A DNA stretch of 64,000 nucleotides from Paracoccus albus (GTDB lineage Bacteria; Pseudomonadota; Alphaproteobacteria; Rhodobacterales; Rhodobacteraceae). The stretch is from the NCBI RefSeq assembly GCF_027913035.1, contig NZ_CP115775.1, forward strand, positions 2,954,501 to 3,018,500, in the 5' to 3' direction. Positions 54,527-63,399 of this stretch are shown here, one piece after another (position 1 is the first letter of the stretch; every line of letters starts with the position of its first letter). The notes below the pieces were generated by a model. That model saw only the letters and a program-made list of their open reading frames with translations, was not told the DNA's origin and searched no databases. A program made the translations under genes and the position numbers.

Positions 54527-55084
54527 ATGGCGGATGACAAATTCCCCGGCTGGCATGGCACCACAATTCTGGCCGTAAAGCGCGGCGGTAAGGTCGTCGT
54601 GGCGGGTGACGGTCAGGTCAGCGTCGGGCAGACCGTGATGAAAGGGACCGCGCGGAAGGTGCGCAGGCTTTCGCCCGGTGGTCGCGACGTCGTGGTGGGT
54701 TTTGCCGGATCGACCGCCGATGCCTTTACCCTGCTGGAGCGGTTGGAAAAGAAGCTGGAATCCGCTCCGGGTCAGTTGCAGCGCGCCTGTGTGGAGCTTG
54801 CGAAGGACTGGCGGACCGACAAGTATCTGCGCAACCTTGAAGCCATGCTGATCGTGACGGACGGCTCGCAGCTTTACGTCGTGACGGGCGCTGGCGACGT
54901 GCTGGAGCCAGAGCATGACATTGCCGCCATCGGATCGGGCGGGAACTTTGCCTTGGCCGCCGCGCGCGGACTTCTGGAAACAGAGCTCGGGGCTGAAGAG
55001 GTCGCCCGCAAGGCGATGGCCATCGCCGCTGACATTTGCGTTTACACCAATGGCAAGCTGACGGTCGAAATACTCGAAGCGTAA
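54527..55084 (+). CDS. hslV: ATP-dependent protease peptidase subunit HslV
   Basis: HslV is the threonine protease of the HslUV complex. The 185-residue protein has the N-terminal catalytic Thr in [31 protein letters not shown] and the glycine-rich [16 protein letters not shown]. Two ATG codons lie side by side at 54524 and 54527; the second is 6 bases after AGGAG and is preferred. hslU follows after 48 bases. Confidence 0.97.
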   Translation: MADDKFPGWHGTTILAVKRGGKVVVAGDGQVSVGQTVMKGTARKVRRLSPGGRDVVVGFAGSTADAFTLLERLEKKLESAPGQLQRACVELAKDWRTDKYLRNLEAMLIVTDGSQLYVVTGAGDVLEPEHDIAAIGSGGNFALAAARGLLETELGAEEVARKAMAIAADICVYTNGKLTVEILEA

Positions 55085-55132
55085 GCGCCTAAGACCGGCC
55101 AGGACCATTCAGCGAAATTGAAAAGAGATATC

Positions 55133-56434
55133 ATGACTGAACTGACCCCGCGCGAGATCGTATCCGAGCTTGATCGTTTCATCATCGGCCAGAAAGACGC
55201 CAAGCGTGCCGTTGCCGTGGCGCTGCGCAACCGCTGGCGTCGTCGTCAGCTTTCGGATGACCTGCGCGATGAGGTTTATCCGAAGAATATCCTGATGATA
55301 GGCCCGACGGGGGTGGGTAAAACGGAAATCAGCAGGCGCCTTGCAAAGCTGGCCCATGCCCCCTTCGTGAAGGTTGAGGCGACGAAGTTCACCGAAGTCG
55401 GCTATGTCGGGCGCGATGTCGAACAGATCATCCGCGACCTGACCGATGCTGCAATGATCGAAACGCGCGAGACGATGCGCGAGGATGTTAAAGCCCGCGC
55501 CCATCAGGCGGCAGAGGATCGTGTGATCGCCGTTCTTGCCGGCGAGGGCGCGCGCGACCAGACCCGCAACATGTTCCGCGACAAGCTGAAGCGGGGAGAG
55601 CTGGACGATACGATGATCGAAATCGAGGTTCAGGATAACTCCAACCCGCTTGGCATGATGGATCTGCCGGGCCAGCAGGGCGGCATGGGGATGATGGACC
55701 TGTCAGGGCTGATGAAGGCTTTCGGCGGGCGTCGCGTGAAACGTAAGGTAACCGTCGCCGAAAGCTATGAATTGCTGATCGCGGAAGAGGCCGACAAGCT
55801 GCTGGATGATGAGGCGGTAAAGGCTGCCGCACTGGAATCGGTTCAGGAAAACGGCATCGTCTTTATAGATGAGATCGACAAGGTTTCCGCCCGCGCCGAT
55901 GCGCGGGGTGCGGATGTCAGCCGCGAAGGCGTGCAGCGCGATCTGCTGCCGCTGATCGAAGGCACGACCGTCAGCACGAAATATGGTCCGGTCAAGACCG
56001 ATCATATCCTGTTCATCGCGTCGGGTGCTTTCCATGTCGCGAAGCCTTCGGACCTTTTGCCCGAATTGCAGGGGCGACTTCCGATCCGTGTCGAATTGCG
56101 TGCGCTTACCGAAGAGGACTTTGTGCGCATCCTGACAGAGACGGACAATGCGCTGACCCGGCAGTATACGGCACTTCTGGGCACCGAAGGCGTGACTGTC
56201 ACCTTTGCCGAGGATGGTATCGCCTCGCTCGCCCGAATCGCGGCAGAGGTAAATACCAATGTCGAAAACATAGGCGCCCGCCGTCTTTACACAGTTATCG
56301 AGCGCGTGTTCGAGGAGCTTTCCTTCACCGCGCCCGATCAGAACGGACAGAGCGTCACGGTCGATGCCGCTTTCGTTGAAAAGCATTTGGGTGATCTGTC
56401 CCGGTCCGCCGATTTGTCGCGCTACGTTCTTTAA
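55133..56434 (+). CDS. hslU: ATP-dependent protease ATPase subunit HslU
   Basis: HslU unfolds substrates for HslV. The 433-residue AAA+ protein has [20 protein letters not shown] at the start, Walker [18 protein letters not shown], an inserted I-domain (residues 110-225, with a methionine/glycine-rich loop [12 protein letters not shown]), Walker [17 protein letters not shown] and the C-terminal [20 protein letters not shown]. The ATG at 55133 follows AGAGAT and is preferred over one 15 bases earlier. Confidence 0.97.
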   Translation: MTELTPREIVSELDRFIIGQKDAKRAVAVALRNRWRRRQLSDDLRDEVYPKNILMIGPTGVGKTEISRRLAKLAHAPFVKVEATKFTEVGYVGRDVEQIIRDLTDAAMIETRETMREDVKARAHQAAEDRVIAVLAGEGARDQTRNMFRDKLKRGELDDTMIEIEVQDNSNPLGMMDLPGQQGGMGMMDLSGLMKAFGGRRVKRKVTVAESYELLIAEEADKLLDDEAVKAAALESVQENGIVFIDEIDKVSARADARGADVSREGVQRDLLPLIEGTTVSTKYGPVKTDHILFIASGAFHVAKPSDLLPELQGRLPIRVELRALTEEDFVRILTETDNALTRQYTALLGTEGVTVTFAEDGIASLARIAAEVNTNVENIGARRLYTVIERVFEELSFTAPDQNGQSVTVDAAFVEKHLGDLSRSADLSRYVL

Positions 56435-56447
56435 GTCGAAGTCGGTA

Positions 56448-56489
56448 GCCTGATCGCCAGTTGAATAAATCGCTGACGATCAGGCCTTT
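56448..56489 (+). terminator. Rho-independent terminator of hslVU
   Basis: GCCTGATCG and CGATCAGGC form a perfect 9-bp stem, extended by CAG/CTG pairing across an AT-rich loop, and are followed by CTTTT. It begins 13 bases after the hslU stop. Confidence 0.8.
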
Positions 56490-56574
56490 TGCGAAATAGC
56501 GGCGCAGGTGCGGAACCTGTCGCGGGCCCGGCTCGTTGACGTGATGAAGCAAAGTAATGTCTGCGGAGAGCGCA

Positions 56575-56775
56575 ATGCAGCTCAATATGTTCAACGGCCT
56601 GATCGGGATTGTAATTTTTGCACTTGATGTCTGGGCAATCGCACAGATCATTAACTCTGGTGCGGAAAGAACCAATAAGATCATCTGGGTTCTGGTCGTG
56701 GCGTTCCTGCCCGTTATCGGCCTGATCGCATGGTATTTTATGGGGCCGAAGGCGAACGTATCACCGCCGCGCTAG
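56575..56775 (+). CDS. small membrane protein with PLDc_N-type domain
   Basis: A 66-residue protein with two membrane spans (LIGIVIFALDVWAIAQII and IIWVLVVAFLPVIGLIAWYF) and the family ending FMGPKA. The PLDc_N name comes from the N-terminus of cardiolipin synthases, but here no phospholipase part is present. Function unknown. GGAGAG precedes the ATG at 56575; an ATG at 56557 is an alternative. It overlaps the convergent PAS gene by 4 bases. Confidence 0.8.
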   Translation: MQLNMFNGLIGIVIFALDVWAIAQIINSGAERTNKIIWVLVVAFLPVIGLIAWYFMGPKANVSPPR

Positions 56776-58352
56776 GCCCACCGATCGTCCTGCCACTGAA
56801 CTGAATCGCTTTCTTTTGCTGCCAGTTCCCTAGGGGGCTGATCGACCCGTTGTGTGCTTTCCTGCTTTGTAAAGCGCACCATCCGCTTGCCGCCGCGCAG
56901 CGCAGTGACTGACCAGGCCACAGCGCCTTGTCCGTCGGGGCCAAACATCACACCACGAGCCTTCTGTTGAAGATCTTCGCTCGTCAACGACAGGCGCAAT
57001 TCGTCCAGACCGGGCGCTTCCTGCCAGTCGCCTTGCCACACTTGCAATGCGTCGGGCATGCGTTCGGGCGGCTCTCCCCACAGCGATGTATAGGCAGCGT
57101 TGGTCATTACGACCTGCCCGACGGCATTAAACACAATCAGCCCCTGCTCGATCCCGTCGAGAACCTGAGCGCCAAGCGTCAGTTCCGCCCTGAACTTGCG
57201 GGTGAGCGTCACTTCAGAGGTCATGTCCTCCATCAGAAATGCGACAGCGCCGTTCGGATGCGGCCTTCCGGTGACGCGGTAGGTTCGCCCGCCGGGCAAT
57301 GTCCAGGTCTCGACATGCAAACCGGCCGAAGCGGCTGATTCGAGCGTTGTCATCTGCTTTCGCCACGACCTGTAATCCCTTGGTTCGGGAACCATGCGCA
57401 GTTCTCGCATCTGGTCGAGCATGCTGTAAAGCGATGGGCGCGCCGTCAGGAATGCTGCCGGCAGCCCGGTCAGGTCGATCAAAGCGGGGTTGAATAGTTG
57501 CAATCGCCGCTCTTCGTCGAATATCGCCAGGCCGATGGGGATATCCGCGAATGTCTTGGTCAGTGTTTGCAGGAAGTCGCGAAGGTTCCTCTCAGCCTGA
57601 ACCTCGCTGTCGATGGGTAAAGCATAGGTGATTTCGCCATTTGGTGCGCTTCGCTTGTGACATCTGAACCAATGGACAGCCTCGCCGGATTGAATCGTTG
57701 AACGGTGGTGTTCATCGGCGTCCGCTGCGTCGCTGTGGCCCGCCAGAATATCCGGTAATGGCCATGGCACAGCCGACGGGTCCGCCTGAAGCGCGGCTTC
57801 GAGATAGGTCGAGTTTGCCCAGACAATCTCGCCATCCCGACCGCGTCGTGTGATTGGGATCGGTGCGGATTCTACGATGCCGCGCAGCTGCGACAGCTCC
57901 TCCTCCATGGCCTGCTGCGACAATGCATCGACCACCATGCCCGCCGAACCGCTTTGCGGCAGAATGAGCGTCAGGCGAAGCGCACCGTCCAGAGTTTCCT
58001 CGGCCTGCAACCGGATCTCTATCGCGTCGCTGGCGGTCTTGCCTGTCAGGGTTGCGTCCCCGCCGAATTGGGCAACCTCTTCCAGCTTTTGCAGATCAGA
58101 AAAACGCTCCGCCAACCATATTTTCAGCGCGGGAAGATCATCGCCCGAACAACCGTCAAGGATGCGTCGTGCTGGCGCGGTAGCGTCGATCAACCGGTCT
58201 TCGCGGTAAAGGAAGACGCAAGGCTCCACCAGGCCGCCTTCCAAAAGCTCTGATCTTTTCGACCTTTCGACATAGCGAATGCAAAGGGCAATGAGCAGCG
58301 CGAACAACGCGCCGCCAGCCAGAACCAGCCAAATGGAAACGTGCGGGATCAT
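56772..58352 (-). CDS. membrane-anchored multi-PAS sensor protein without kinase domain
   Basis: A 526-residue protein. Residues 6-26 form one membrane span (IWLVLAGGALFALLIALCI). At least three PAS-like segments follow: around residues 160-210 (VESAPIPITRRGRDGEIVWAN), 270-360 (FADIPIGLAIFDEERRLQLF) and 385-480 (VLDGIEQGLIVFNAVGQVVM). No HisKA box, ATPase, GGDEF or EAL domain is seen up to the stop. It lies 70 bases after regB on the same strand, so it could modulate that redox pathway. Confidence 0.85.
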   Translation of the reverse strand: MIPHVSIWLVLAGGALFALLIALCIRYVERSKRSELLEGGLVEPCVFLYREDRLIDATAPARRILDGCSGDDLPALKIWLAERFSDLQKLEEVAQFGGDATLTGKTASDAIEIRLQAEETLDGALRLTLILPQSGSAGMVVDALSQQAMEEELSQLRGIVESAPIPITRRGRDGEIVWANSTYLEAALQADPSAVPWPLPDILAGHSDAADADEHHRSTIQSGEAVHWFRCHKRSAPNGEITYALPIDSEVQAERNLRDFLQTLTKTFADIPIGLAIFDEERRLQLFNPALIDLTGLPAAFLTARPSLYSMLDQMRELRMVPEPRDYRSWRKQMTTLESAASAGLHVETWTLPGGRTYRVTGRPHPNGAVAFLMEDMTSEVTLTRKFRAELTLGAQVLDGIEQGLIVFNAVGQVVMTNAAYTSLWGEPPERMPDALQVWQGDWQEAPGLDELRLSLTSEDLQQKARGVMFGPDGQGAVAWSVTALRGGKRMVRFTKQESTQRVDQPPRELAAKESDSVQWQDDRWA

Positions 58353-58422
58353 GAATAGCCATTCAAATGTTCCGACTCACGCTCAGCTAACCCCACGACA
58401 GGTTAAAAACTGGTTAACGGGC

Positions 58423-59757
58423 TCAGGAAATATACGGATTTGCGCTGAGCGGCTGCCGGTCGTCGGCAATTATTCTTGCCAACGGCCAGACGATATCCGC
58501 TTTCGCTCCCTCAGCACCGTTGGTTAAGATCAGACGTGCACCGCTTCCTTCCAGCAATGCGCGAGCGATGAAAAGACCAAGGCCCATTCCGTCATAGCTT
58601 GGCCGCCTGTCACTGCGTCGGGTGATCGGAAAAGGATCTGACAATTGGCTGAGCATCGCCTGTGGATATCCCGGCCCGTTATCGGTGATGGCGATGCGCA
58701 GTTCCGTTTCGGTCCATGACGCGCTTACGATGACCTTGCTATGCGCAAAATCAACACCGTTCTGTATTATGTTCCGCAGTCCGTGAATTACTCCGGGATC
58801 GCGGCGGATCGTTGGTTGGGCGATCTCGTCCAGAAGCAAGATCTCAACACCGATACCACGATTTGTATGGGGCTCTGCCGCCTCCTCAAGAACGGTTCGC
58901 AGCGGCGCCGCATGAAGTTTCAGGTCGTCCTTTCCCGCCCGTCCCATCGAACGCATGATGTCCCGGCACCGATCTGCCGATTGGGTGAGCGTCGCCGCAT
59001 CCTCTGCCAGGTCTGTTCGATACGGCAGGGCCTCTTGAAGCTCATCACGCAGCTCTGACGCGATCAACTTTATCGTCGCAAGCGGTGTGCCCATCTCGTG
59101 CGCGGCTGCCGCAACCACACCTCCCAGATGCTGAAGCTTTTGCTCCCGCGCCAACGCTATCTGTGTCGCAGAAAGCGCATCCGAGGTGGTCGCGAGCTCA
59201 GTTGACACCCTTCGTGCGTATACCGCAAAAAAGACCACGCCGATCAAAATAGCGACAAGATGGGCACCCTGCAAAATGGGCGGCATCGCAAGGTCAAGCG
59301 TGGGATGTTGCAAAGGTGCCGCAAACCATGCTGCGGCGGAAATCATGATGATGGTTGCAAGCCCGACAAGAATGGTCTGACGGTCACCCAATGCGGTTGC
59401 CGCGATTGTGACCGGAGCAAGCACCAGAAGTGCGAAAGGGTTCGATAGCCCGCCGGTTAACGCGACGAGCACAGAAATCTGCAGCAGATCAAAAACAAGC
59501 TGCCACGCTGCGCTAGTTTGGGTCACGCGCGATGGCATTGCCGTCATCCACAGGTTCAGCGCGGCGGCTATTGCGACGACAAGCAACGCGGGCACAGTTG
59601 CAAACTCGACCTCCATCATCCGCGCAATGATGATTGCGAAAAGCTGGCCGCCAAGCGCGATCCATCGAAGCAGAACCAGCGTGCGGCGGCGGATCGGCTC
59701 TGCCCGGCGGCCCGGATCGGTCGAGAGGGTGGCGGCAAGTTGCAAACCCTGCGGCAT
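58423..59757 (-). CDS. regB: redox-sensing histidine kinase RegB/PrrB/ActS
   Basis: RegB senses the quinone pool and redox state and phosphorylates RegA. The 444-residue protein has six predicted membrane spans in residues 25-175, with the quinone-sensing GGLSNPFALLVLAPVTIAA, then the H-box VVAAAAHEMGTPLATIKLIA with His220, the redox-active Cys264 in QSADRCRDIMRSM, and the ATPase boxes LRNIIQNGVDFA and YDGMGLGLFIARALL. The ATG at 59757 is chosen because AAGGATC precedes it; a start at 59817 would crowd the senC start. It is divergent from senC-regA. Confidence 0.96.
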   Translation of the reverse strand: MPQGLQLAATLSTDPGRRAEPIRRRTLVLLRWIALGGQLFAIIIARMMEVEFATVPALLVVAIAAALNLWMTAMPSRVTQTSAAWQLVFDLLQISVLVALTGGLSNPFALLVLAPVTIAATALGDRQTILVGLATIIMISAAAWFAAPLQHPTLDLAMPPILQGAHLVAILIGVVFFAVYARRVSTELATTSDALSATQIALAREQKLQHLGGVVAAAAHEMGTPLATIKLIASELRDELQEALPYRTDLAEDAATLTQSADRCRDIMRSMGRAGKDDLKLHAAPLRTVLEEAAEPHTNRGIGVEILLLDEIAQPTIRRDPGVIHGLRNIIQNGVDFAHSKVIVSASWTETELRIAITDNGPGYPQAMLSQLSDPFPITRRSDRRPSYDGMGLGLFIARALLEGSGARLILTNGAEGAKADIVWPLARIIADDRQPLSANPYIS

Positions 59758-59844
59758 TCTGATCCTTGCGATGCGGCATCTGGTCCTGTTGATATAGGGT
59801 GCGCTTTGCGCGATCAATGCAGCGAACCCGAAACCGGAATGGCC

Positions 59845-60489
59845 ATGAACGACAAAAAATTGCTGATTATTGGAACGGTGGCGGCGCTGGCTTTGTTGAC
59901 CGGCGGTGCAACCTGGATGTCGTCGCGCAGCGGAAATGACGCTGACGCAGCAAATTCGGATCAGTTTGCGTCCTGCCGGACAAGCGTTGTTGCGGGCGGA
60001 ACTGCGGCGCTTGGCGGATCGTTTGAGCTAACAAACGAGAATGGCGAAAGAGTTACCGAAGCCGACGTATTTACCAAACCCTCGCTGCTCTACTTTGGCT
60101 ATTCATATTGCCCGGATATTTGTCCTTTTGATAATTCCCGAAATGCCGAAGCGCTTGATCTTCTGGACGAACAGGGAATCGACGCTCAGGCCGTTTTTGT
60201 GACCGTCGATCCAAACCGGGATACGCCGGAGGTAATGGATCACTATACCTTCAATATTCACGAGAAAATGATCGGCCTTACAGGTACCGAAGATGACATC
60301 GCGGCAGCCGCGAAGGCCTGGCGGGTCGCTTATCAGGTCCAGGACGATGGCAGCGACGATTATCCTGTCAGCCATACGACAATGACCTATCTGGTGCTAC
60401 CGGAGTATGGCACGATGGAATTCTTCAACCGTGACGTTACACCAGAAGCCATGGCCGAACAGACGGCCTGTTTCGTCAACGCTGGCTAA
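59845..60489 (+). CDS. senC: SCO1/SenC/PrrC copper chaperone-like protein
   Basis: A 214-residue membrane-anchored periplasmic protein with a thioredoxin fold, linked to copper delivery to cytochrome oxidase and to RegB signalling. Residues 6-25 form the anchor (LIIGTVAALALLTGGATWM). The copper motif CPDICPFD and the distant His in YPVSHTTMTYLVL are present. ATG at 59839 is an equally possible start two codons upstream. It lies between regB (divergent) and regA, as in Rhodobacter. Confidence 0.94.
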   Translation: MNDKKLLIIGTVAALALLTGGATWMSSRSGNDADAANSDQFASCRTSVVAGGTAALGGSFELTNENGERVTEADVFTKPSLLYFGYSYCPDICPFDNSRNAEALDLLDEQGIDAQAVFVTVDPNRDTPEVMDHYTFNIHEKMIGLTGTEDDIAAAAKAWRVAYQVQDDGSDDYPVSHTTMTYLVLPEYGTMEFFNRDVTPEAMAEQTACFVNAG

Positions 60490-60549
60490 CCGGATTTGCG
60501 TCTGACTTGCCATGCGCATAAAACACGCGCATCGCAGTTGGAGAGACCG

Positions 60550-61110
60550 ATGGCAGACGCAGACCGTGGCAAGATCGAAATCGGCGCCGACCGTACATTG
60601 CTTTTGGTCGACGATGATGAGATATTTGTTAATCGGCTCTCCCGAGCTATGGAACGACGTGGTTTTGTCCCTCGCGTTGCATATTCGGTTTCAGATGCCA
60701 TTTCCGCGACGAAAGAGGCACCTGCTGCCTATGCAGTAGTCGATCTACGGCTGGAAGACGGCAGCGGGCTTGATTTGGTCGAGGCGCTGCGCGAAGCGCG
60801 TCCTGATGCAAGAATAGTTGTGCTTACGGGCTATGGCGCAATCGCAACCGCGGTTGCAGCGGTGAAACTGGGCGCAACGGATTACCTTTCGAAACCGGCT
60901 GATGCCAACGATGTGGTATCTGCGCTTCTGCAAACCGGCGAATTCTTGCCACCGCCGCCCGAAAACCCGATGTCGGCAGATCGCGTAAAATGGGAACATA
61001 TTCAACGTGTTTATGAACAATGCGACCGTAATGTCAGCGAAACAGCGCGGCGTTTACATATGCATCGTCGGACATTACAGCGTATTTTGGCAAAAAGAAG
61101 CCCACGCTGA
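60550..61110 (+). CDS. regA: redox response regulator RegA/PrrA/ActR
   Basis: RegA is the DNA-binding partner of RegB and controls aerobic/anaerobic energy genes. The 186-residue protein has a receiver with TLLLVDDDEIFVNRLSRAME, phospho-acceptor Asp65 in YAVVDLRLEDGSGLDLVEAL, a short proline linker PPPPENPMS and the almost invariant helix-turn-helix CDRNVSETARRLHMHRRTLQ. GGAGAG lies just before the ATG at 60550. Confidence 0.97.
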   Translation: MADADRGKIEIGADRTLLLVDDDEIFVNRLSRAMERRGFVPRVAYSVSDAISATKEAPAAYAVVDLRLEDGSGLDLVEALREARPDARIVVLTGYGAIATAVAAVKLGATDYLSKPADANDVVSALLQTGEFLPPPPENPMSADRVKWEHIQRVYEQCDRNVSETARRLHMHRRTLQRILAKRSPR

Positions 61111-61131
61111 TTAGACTAACATTTAATTAAA

Positions 61132-61159
61132 TTGACACTTACCGGGCGGTTATCATATT
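61132..61159 (+). promoter_or_regulatory. housekeeping-type promoter of the hvrA-like gene
   Basis: A perfect TTGACA at 61132-61137 and CATATT at 61154-61159, with 16 bases between, lie in an AT-rich region 34 bases before the start of the H-NS-like gene. The -10 matches four of six consensus bases. Confidence 0.5.
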
Positions 61160-61192
61160 TCTTTCTTCTTCGAGCGAAATGTGGAGACGTCT

Positions 61193-61504
61193 ATGCTTGA
61201 TTTGAATAATATGTCGCTAAAAGAGCTTTTGGAGCTGCGTAATCGGGTTGACCGTTCCATCGCCGGTTTCGAGGAGCGGCGGCGGCGCGAAGCAATGGCT
61301 GCAATCGAAGAAGCTGCACGTGAACATGGGTTCTCGTTAAACGAGCTTACCGGCGCGAAACAAAGCCGTCGCGGTGGAAAAATTGCGCCTAAGTATATGA
61401 ATCCAGATGATGGAACGCAGACCTGGACCGGTCGTGGCCGTCGTCCGCATTGGATTCAGGCTGCACTGAATTCGGGAAAGACGCTGAGCGACTTGGAAAT
61501 TTAA
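61193..61504 (+). CDS. H-NS family DNA-binding protein, HvrA-like
   Basis: A 103-residue H-NS-type protein. The N-terminal half is a charged coiled coil (LKELLELRNRVDRSIAGFEE and EAMAAIEEAAREHGFSL), and the C-terminal half has the AT-hook-like core YMNPDDGTQTWTGRGRRPHW. In Rhodobacter capsulatus the gene at this place is hvrA, a light-responsive regulator of photosynthesis and nitrogen genes. GGAG precedes the ATG at 61193. It follows regA by 82 bases. Confidence 0.9.
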   Translation: MLDLNNMSLKELLELRNRVDRSIAGFEERRRREAMAAIEEAAREHGFSLNELTGAKQSRRGGKIAPKYMNPDDGTQTWTGRGRRPHWIQAALNSGKTLSDLEI

Positions 61505-61551
61505 AGCTTTCACAGCAGCCAAGACGGGCCCGCTTTCAGGCGGCGAATAAT

Positions 61552-62148
61552 TTAAACTAAACGTATCAGATCATTGAATCTATTCAGATAGGCTTTGCGT
61601 GCCTCCATCGGTGGTCGAAGGCAAATCTTTAATCCCGCGCAATGCTCTGGCTTGGGGTTTTTAAAAATTCCCCGTGCCTCTTTCTCGGCGAAACCCGCTA
61701 TCTCAATTGCTTCAAGCCAGGCAGAAACATGATCTGCCTGTTTGATTAACCTTTTAACGGAAAGCGGGATTTTCGCGGGCAGTCCGAACCGCCTATGGAC
61801 TGCCTCCGCAATACGGGCGTCCATTTCGACATATTCCCGCCCCAACGCGCCTTTCACCGGCGAAATCATATCACCCAGCACATATTCGGGCGCGTCGTGC
61901 AACAGCGCGGCAAGGCGCCACTTTGCGGGCTGGTCAGGCGATATGCGACCGAAAGCCTCTTCGACCAGAAGGCTGTGCTCGGCAACGGAATATGGCCAGT
62001 CGCCGTGCGTCTGACCGTTCCACCTGGCGACAAAGGCCAGGCCGTGGGCGATATCTTCGATTTCAACATCGACCGGCGTCGGATCAAGAAGATCAAGCCG
62101 CCGGCCTGACAGCATACGCTGCCAGGCTCTTTTCGTGCGGGGGGGCAA
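61552..62148 (-). CDS. HD-domain phosphohydrolase (YfbR-like)
   Basis: A 198-residue protein with an HD metal site: His in YSVAEHSLLVEEAFG, His-Asp in LAALLHDAPEYVLGDMISPV and the last Asp in LIKQADHVSAWLEAIEIAG. The pattern resembles YfbR-type nucleotidases, which dephosphorylate deoxynucleoside monophosphates, but the substrate is not fixed. It ends in a non-conserved tail and lies 9 bases after secB. Confidence 0.88.
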   Translation of the reverse strand: MPPRTKRAWQRMLSGRRLDLLDPTPVDVEIEDIAHGLAFVARWNGQTHGDWPYSVAEHSLLVEEAFGRISPDQPAKWRLAALLHDAPEYVLGDMISPVKGALGREYVEMDARIAEAVHRRFGLPAKIPLSVKRLIKQADHVSAWLEAIEIAGFAEKEARGIFKNPKPEHCAGLKICLRPPMEARKAYLNRFNDLIRLV

Positions 62149-62157
62149 GGTGGGTTC

Positions 62158-62676
62158 TTACGAAACCGGCGCGTCGGCAGGCTTTTCGGCCTGCGCGCGG
62201 CGGGCGAGTTCCTGACGGTACAGCGCCACGAAATCGACGGGGTCCAGGTTAACCGGCGGGAAGCCACCATCGCGGGTGATGTCGCTGATCACGCGGCGGA
62301 TGAAGGGGAACAGCATCCGGGGACATTCGATCATCAGGAACGGGTGAAGCTGATCCTCCGGCACGCCTTCGACCTGAAAAACCCCGCCATATTCCAGCTC
62401 ACACAGGAACAGGTTGGATTCGTTTACAGTGTTTTTCGAGGCAACCTTGAACTTCGTGATCACCTCATACTGATTGTCGGCACTGCGCTTGCGCGCGTCG
62501 ATGCTGACCTGAACGCCAATTTCAGGCTTCACTTCTGCCGTGTTCAGACCCTTTTGCGCAACAATATTTTCGAAGGAAAGGTCACGGATGAACTGGGCCA
62601 GAATCTGCATGCGCGGCGGCTGCGGCGTGGGCTGGGCTTCTGCACTGCTGTTCGGGTTTGTATTTTCATCGGTCAT
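62158..62676 (-). CDS. secB: protein-export chaperone SecB
   Basis: SecB keeps precursor proteins unfolded and hands them to SecA. The 172-residue protein has RMQILAQFIRDLSFENIVAQ, the middle VFQVEGVPEDQLHPFLMIE and CPRMLFPFIRRVISDITRDG, and ends in a Lys/Pro-rich tail. It is followed by the HD hydrolase. In other Rhodobacteraceae it commonly lies near dnaQ; here 24 kb separate them. Confidence 0.97.
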   Translation of the reverse strand: MTDENTNPNSSAEAQPTPQPPRMQILAQFIRDLSFENIVAQKGLNTAEVKPEIGVQVSIDARKRSADNQYEVITKFKVASKNTVNESNLFLCELEYGGVFQVEGVPEDQLHPFLMIECPRMLFPFIRRVISDITRDGGFPPVNLDPVDFVALYRQELARRAQAEKPADAPVS

Positions 62677-62751
62677 TTGTGATCCTTTCGCAAAACTGTT
62701 GAAGCGCTTCTATCACCGGGGCCCAAATGCCTCAACGCCTGCAAGCCATGA

Positions 62752-63297
62752 TTAATCCGGGCGAGTCCAGCCAGAGGGCTTGCGCGCCTTGCTGTCCTTT
62801 CCGCGGGCAGGCGGAGGAGCGATGTCATCACGCGCGACATAGGGATCTTCCTGAACGGAATATTCACCATCAATCACGTCATTCTCTGCACGGCCGGGCC
62901 AGCCGTGGCGCGGCTGACGCGCGCTGTCGAAGCCAAAGCCTGACCGCGTTACCTTCACATGCCGGCCCGCGCGGCGCATCAGCCAGACGCGCACGCCGGG
63001 TACCAACAGCAGCAGGCCAATCGTGTCCGTGAAAAAACCGGGTGTCAGCAGCAACGCGCCTGAAAACAGGATCATCGCGCCATGTGCCAGTGGCCGCGTC
63101 GGATCGCTGAATGTCTGAAAGGATTGCTGCAGATCTGCAAGGGCGCGGCGGCCCTGACTGCGGATCATAACCATGCCGACAAAGGCCGACAGCAGCACCA
63201 GACCGATTGTTGGCCACAGCCCGATCAGGCCGCCGACCTGAATAAACAGGGCAATTTCGACAATCGGGACCAGAATAAACAGAATGAATAGCGGCAT
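62752..63297 (-). CDS. fxsA: FxsA family membrane protein
   Basis: A 181-residue protein with the FxsA domain at residues 1-120: four hydrophobic segments beginning MPLFILFILVPIVEIALFIQ, then GLWPTIGLVLLSAFVGMVMI, GAMILFSGALLLTPGFFTD and IGLLLLVPGVRVWLMRR. The C-terminal 60 residues are polar and unconserved. E. coli FxsA affects exclusion of phage T7 by F plasmid, but its cellular role is unknown. GAGGAGT precedes the ATG at 63297; longer starts overlap the divergent Tim44 gene. Confidence 0.93.
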   Translation of the reverse strand: MPLFILFILVPIVEIALFIQVGGLIGLWPTIGLVLLSAFVGMVMIRSQGRRALADLQQSFQTFSDPTRPLAHGAMILFSGALLLTPGFFTDTIGLLLLVPGVRVWLMRRAGRHVKVTRSGFGFDSARQPRHGWPGRAENDVIDGEYSVQEDPYVARDDIAPPPARGKDSKARKPSGWTRPD

Positions 63298-63399
63298 GTG
63301 ACTCCTCTGCGTGCCGACAACTGGACTTGCGTCCGCTGCACCCCTACATAAGAGACAAGGGCGAAAATACAAACTGAGGCGCCCCGCGAAGGGTAGAAT

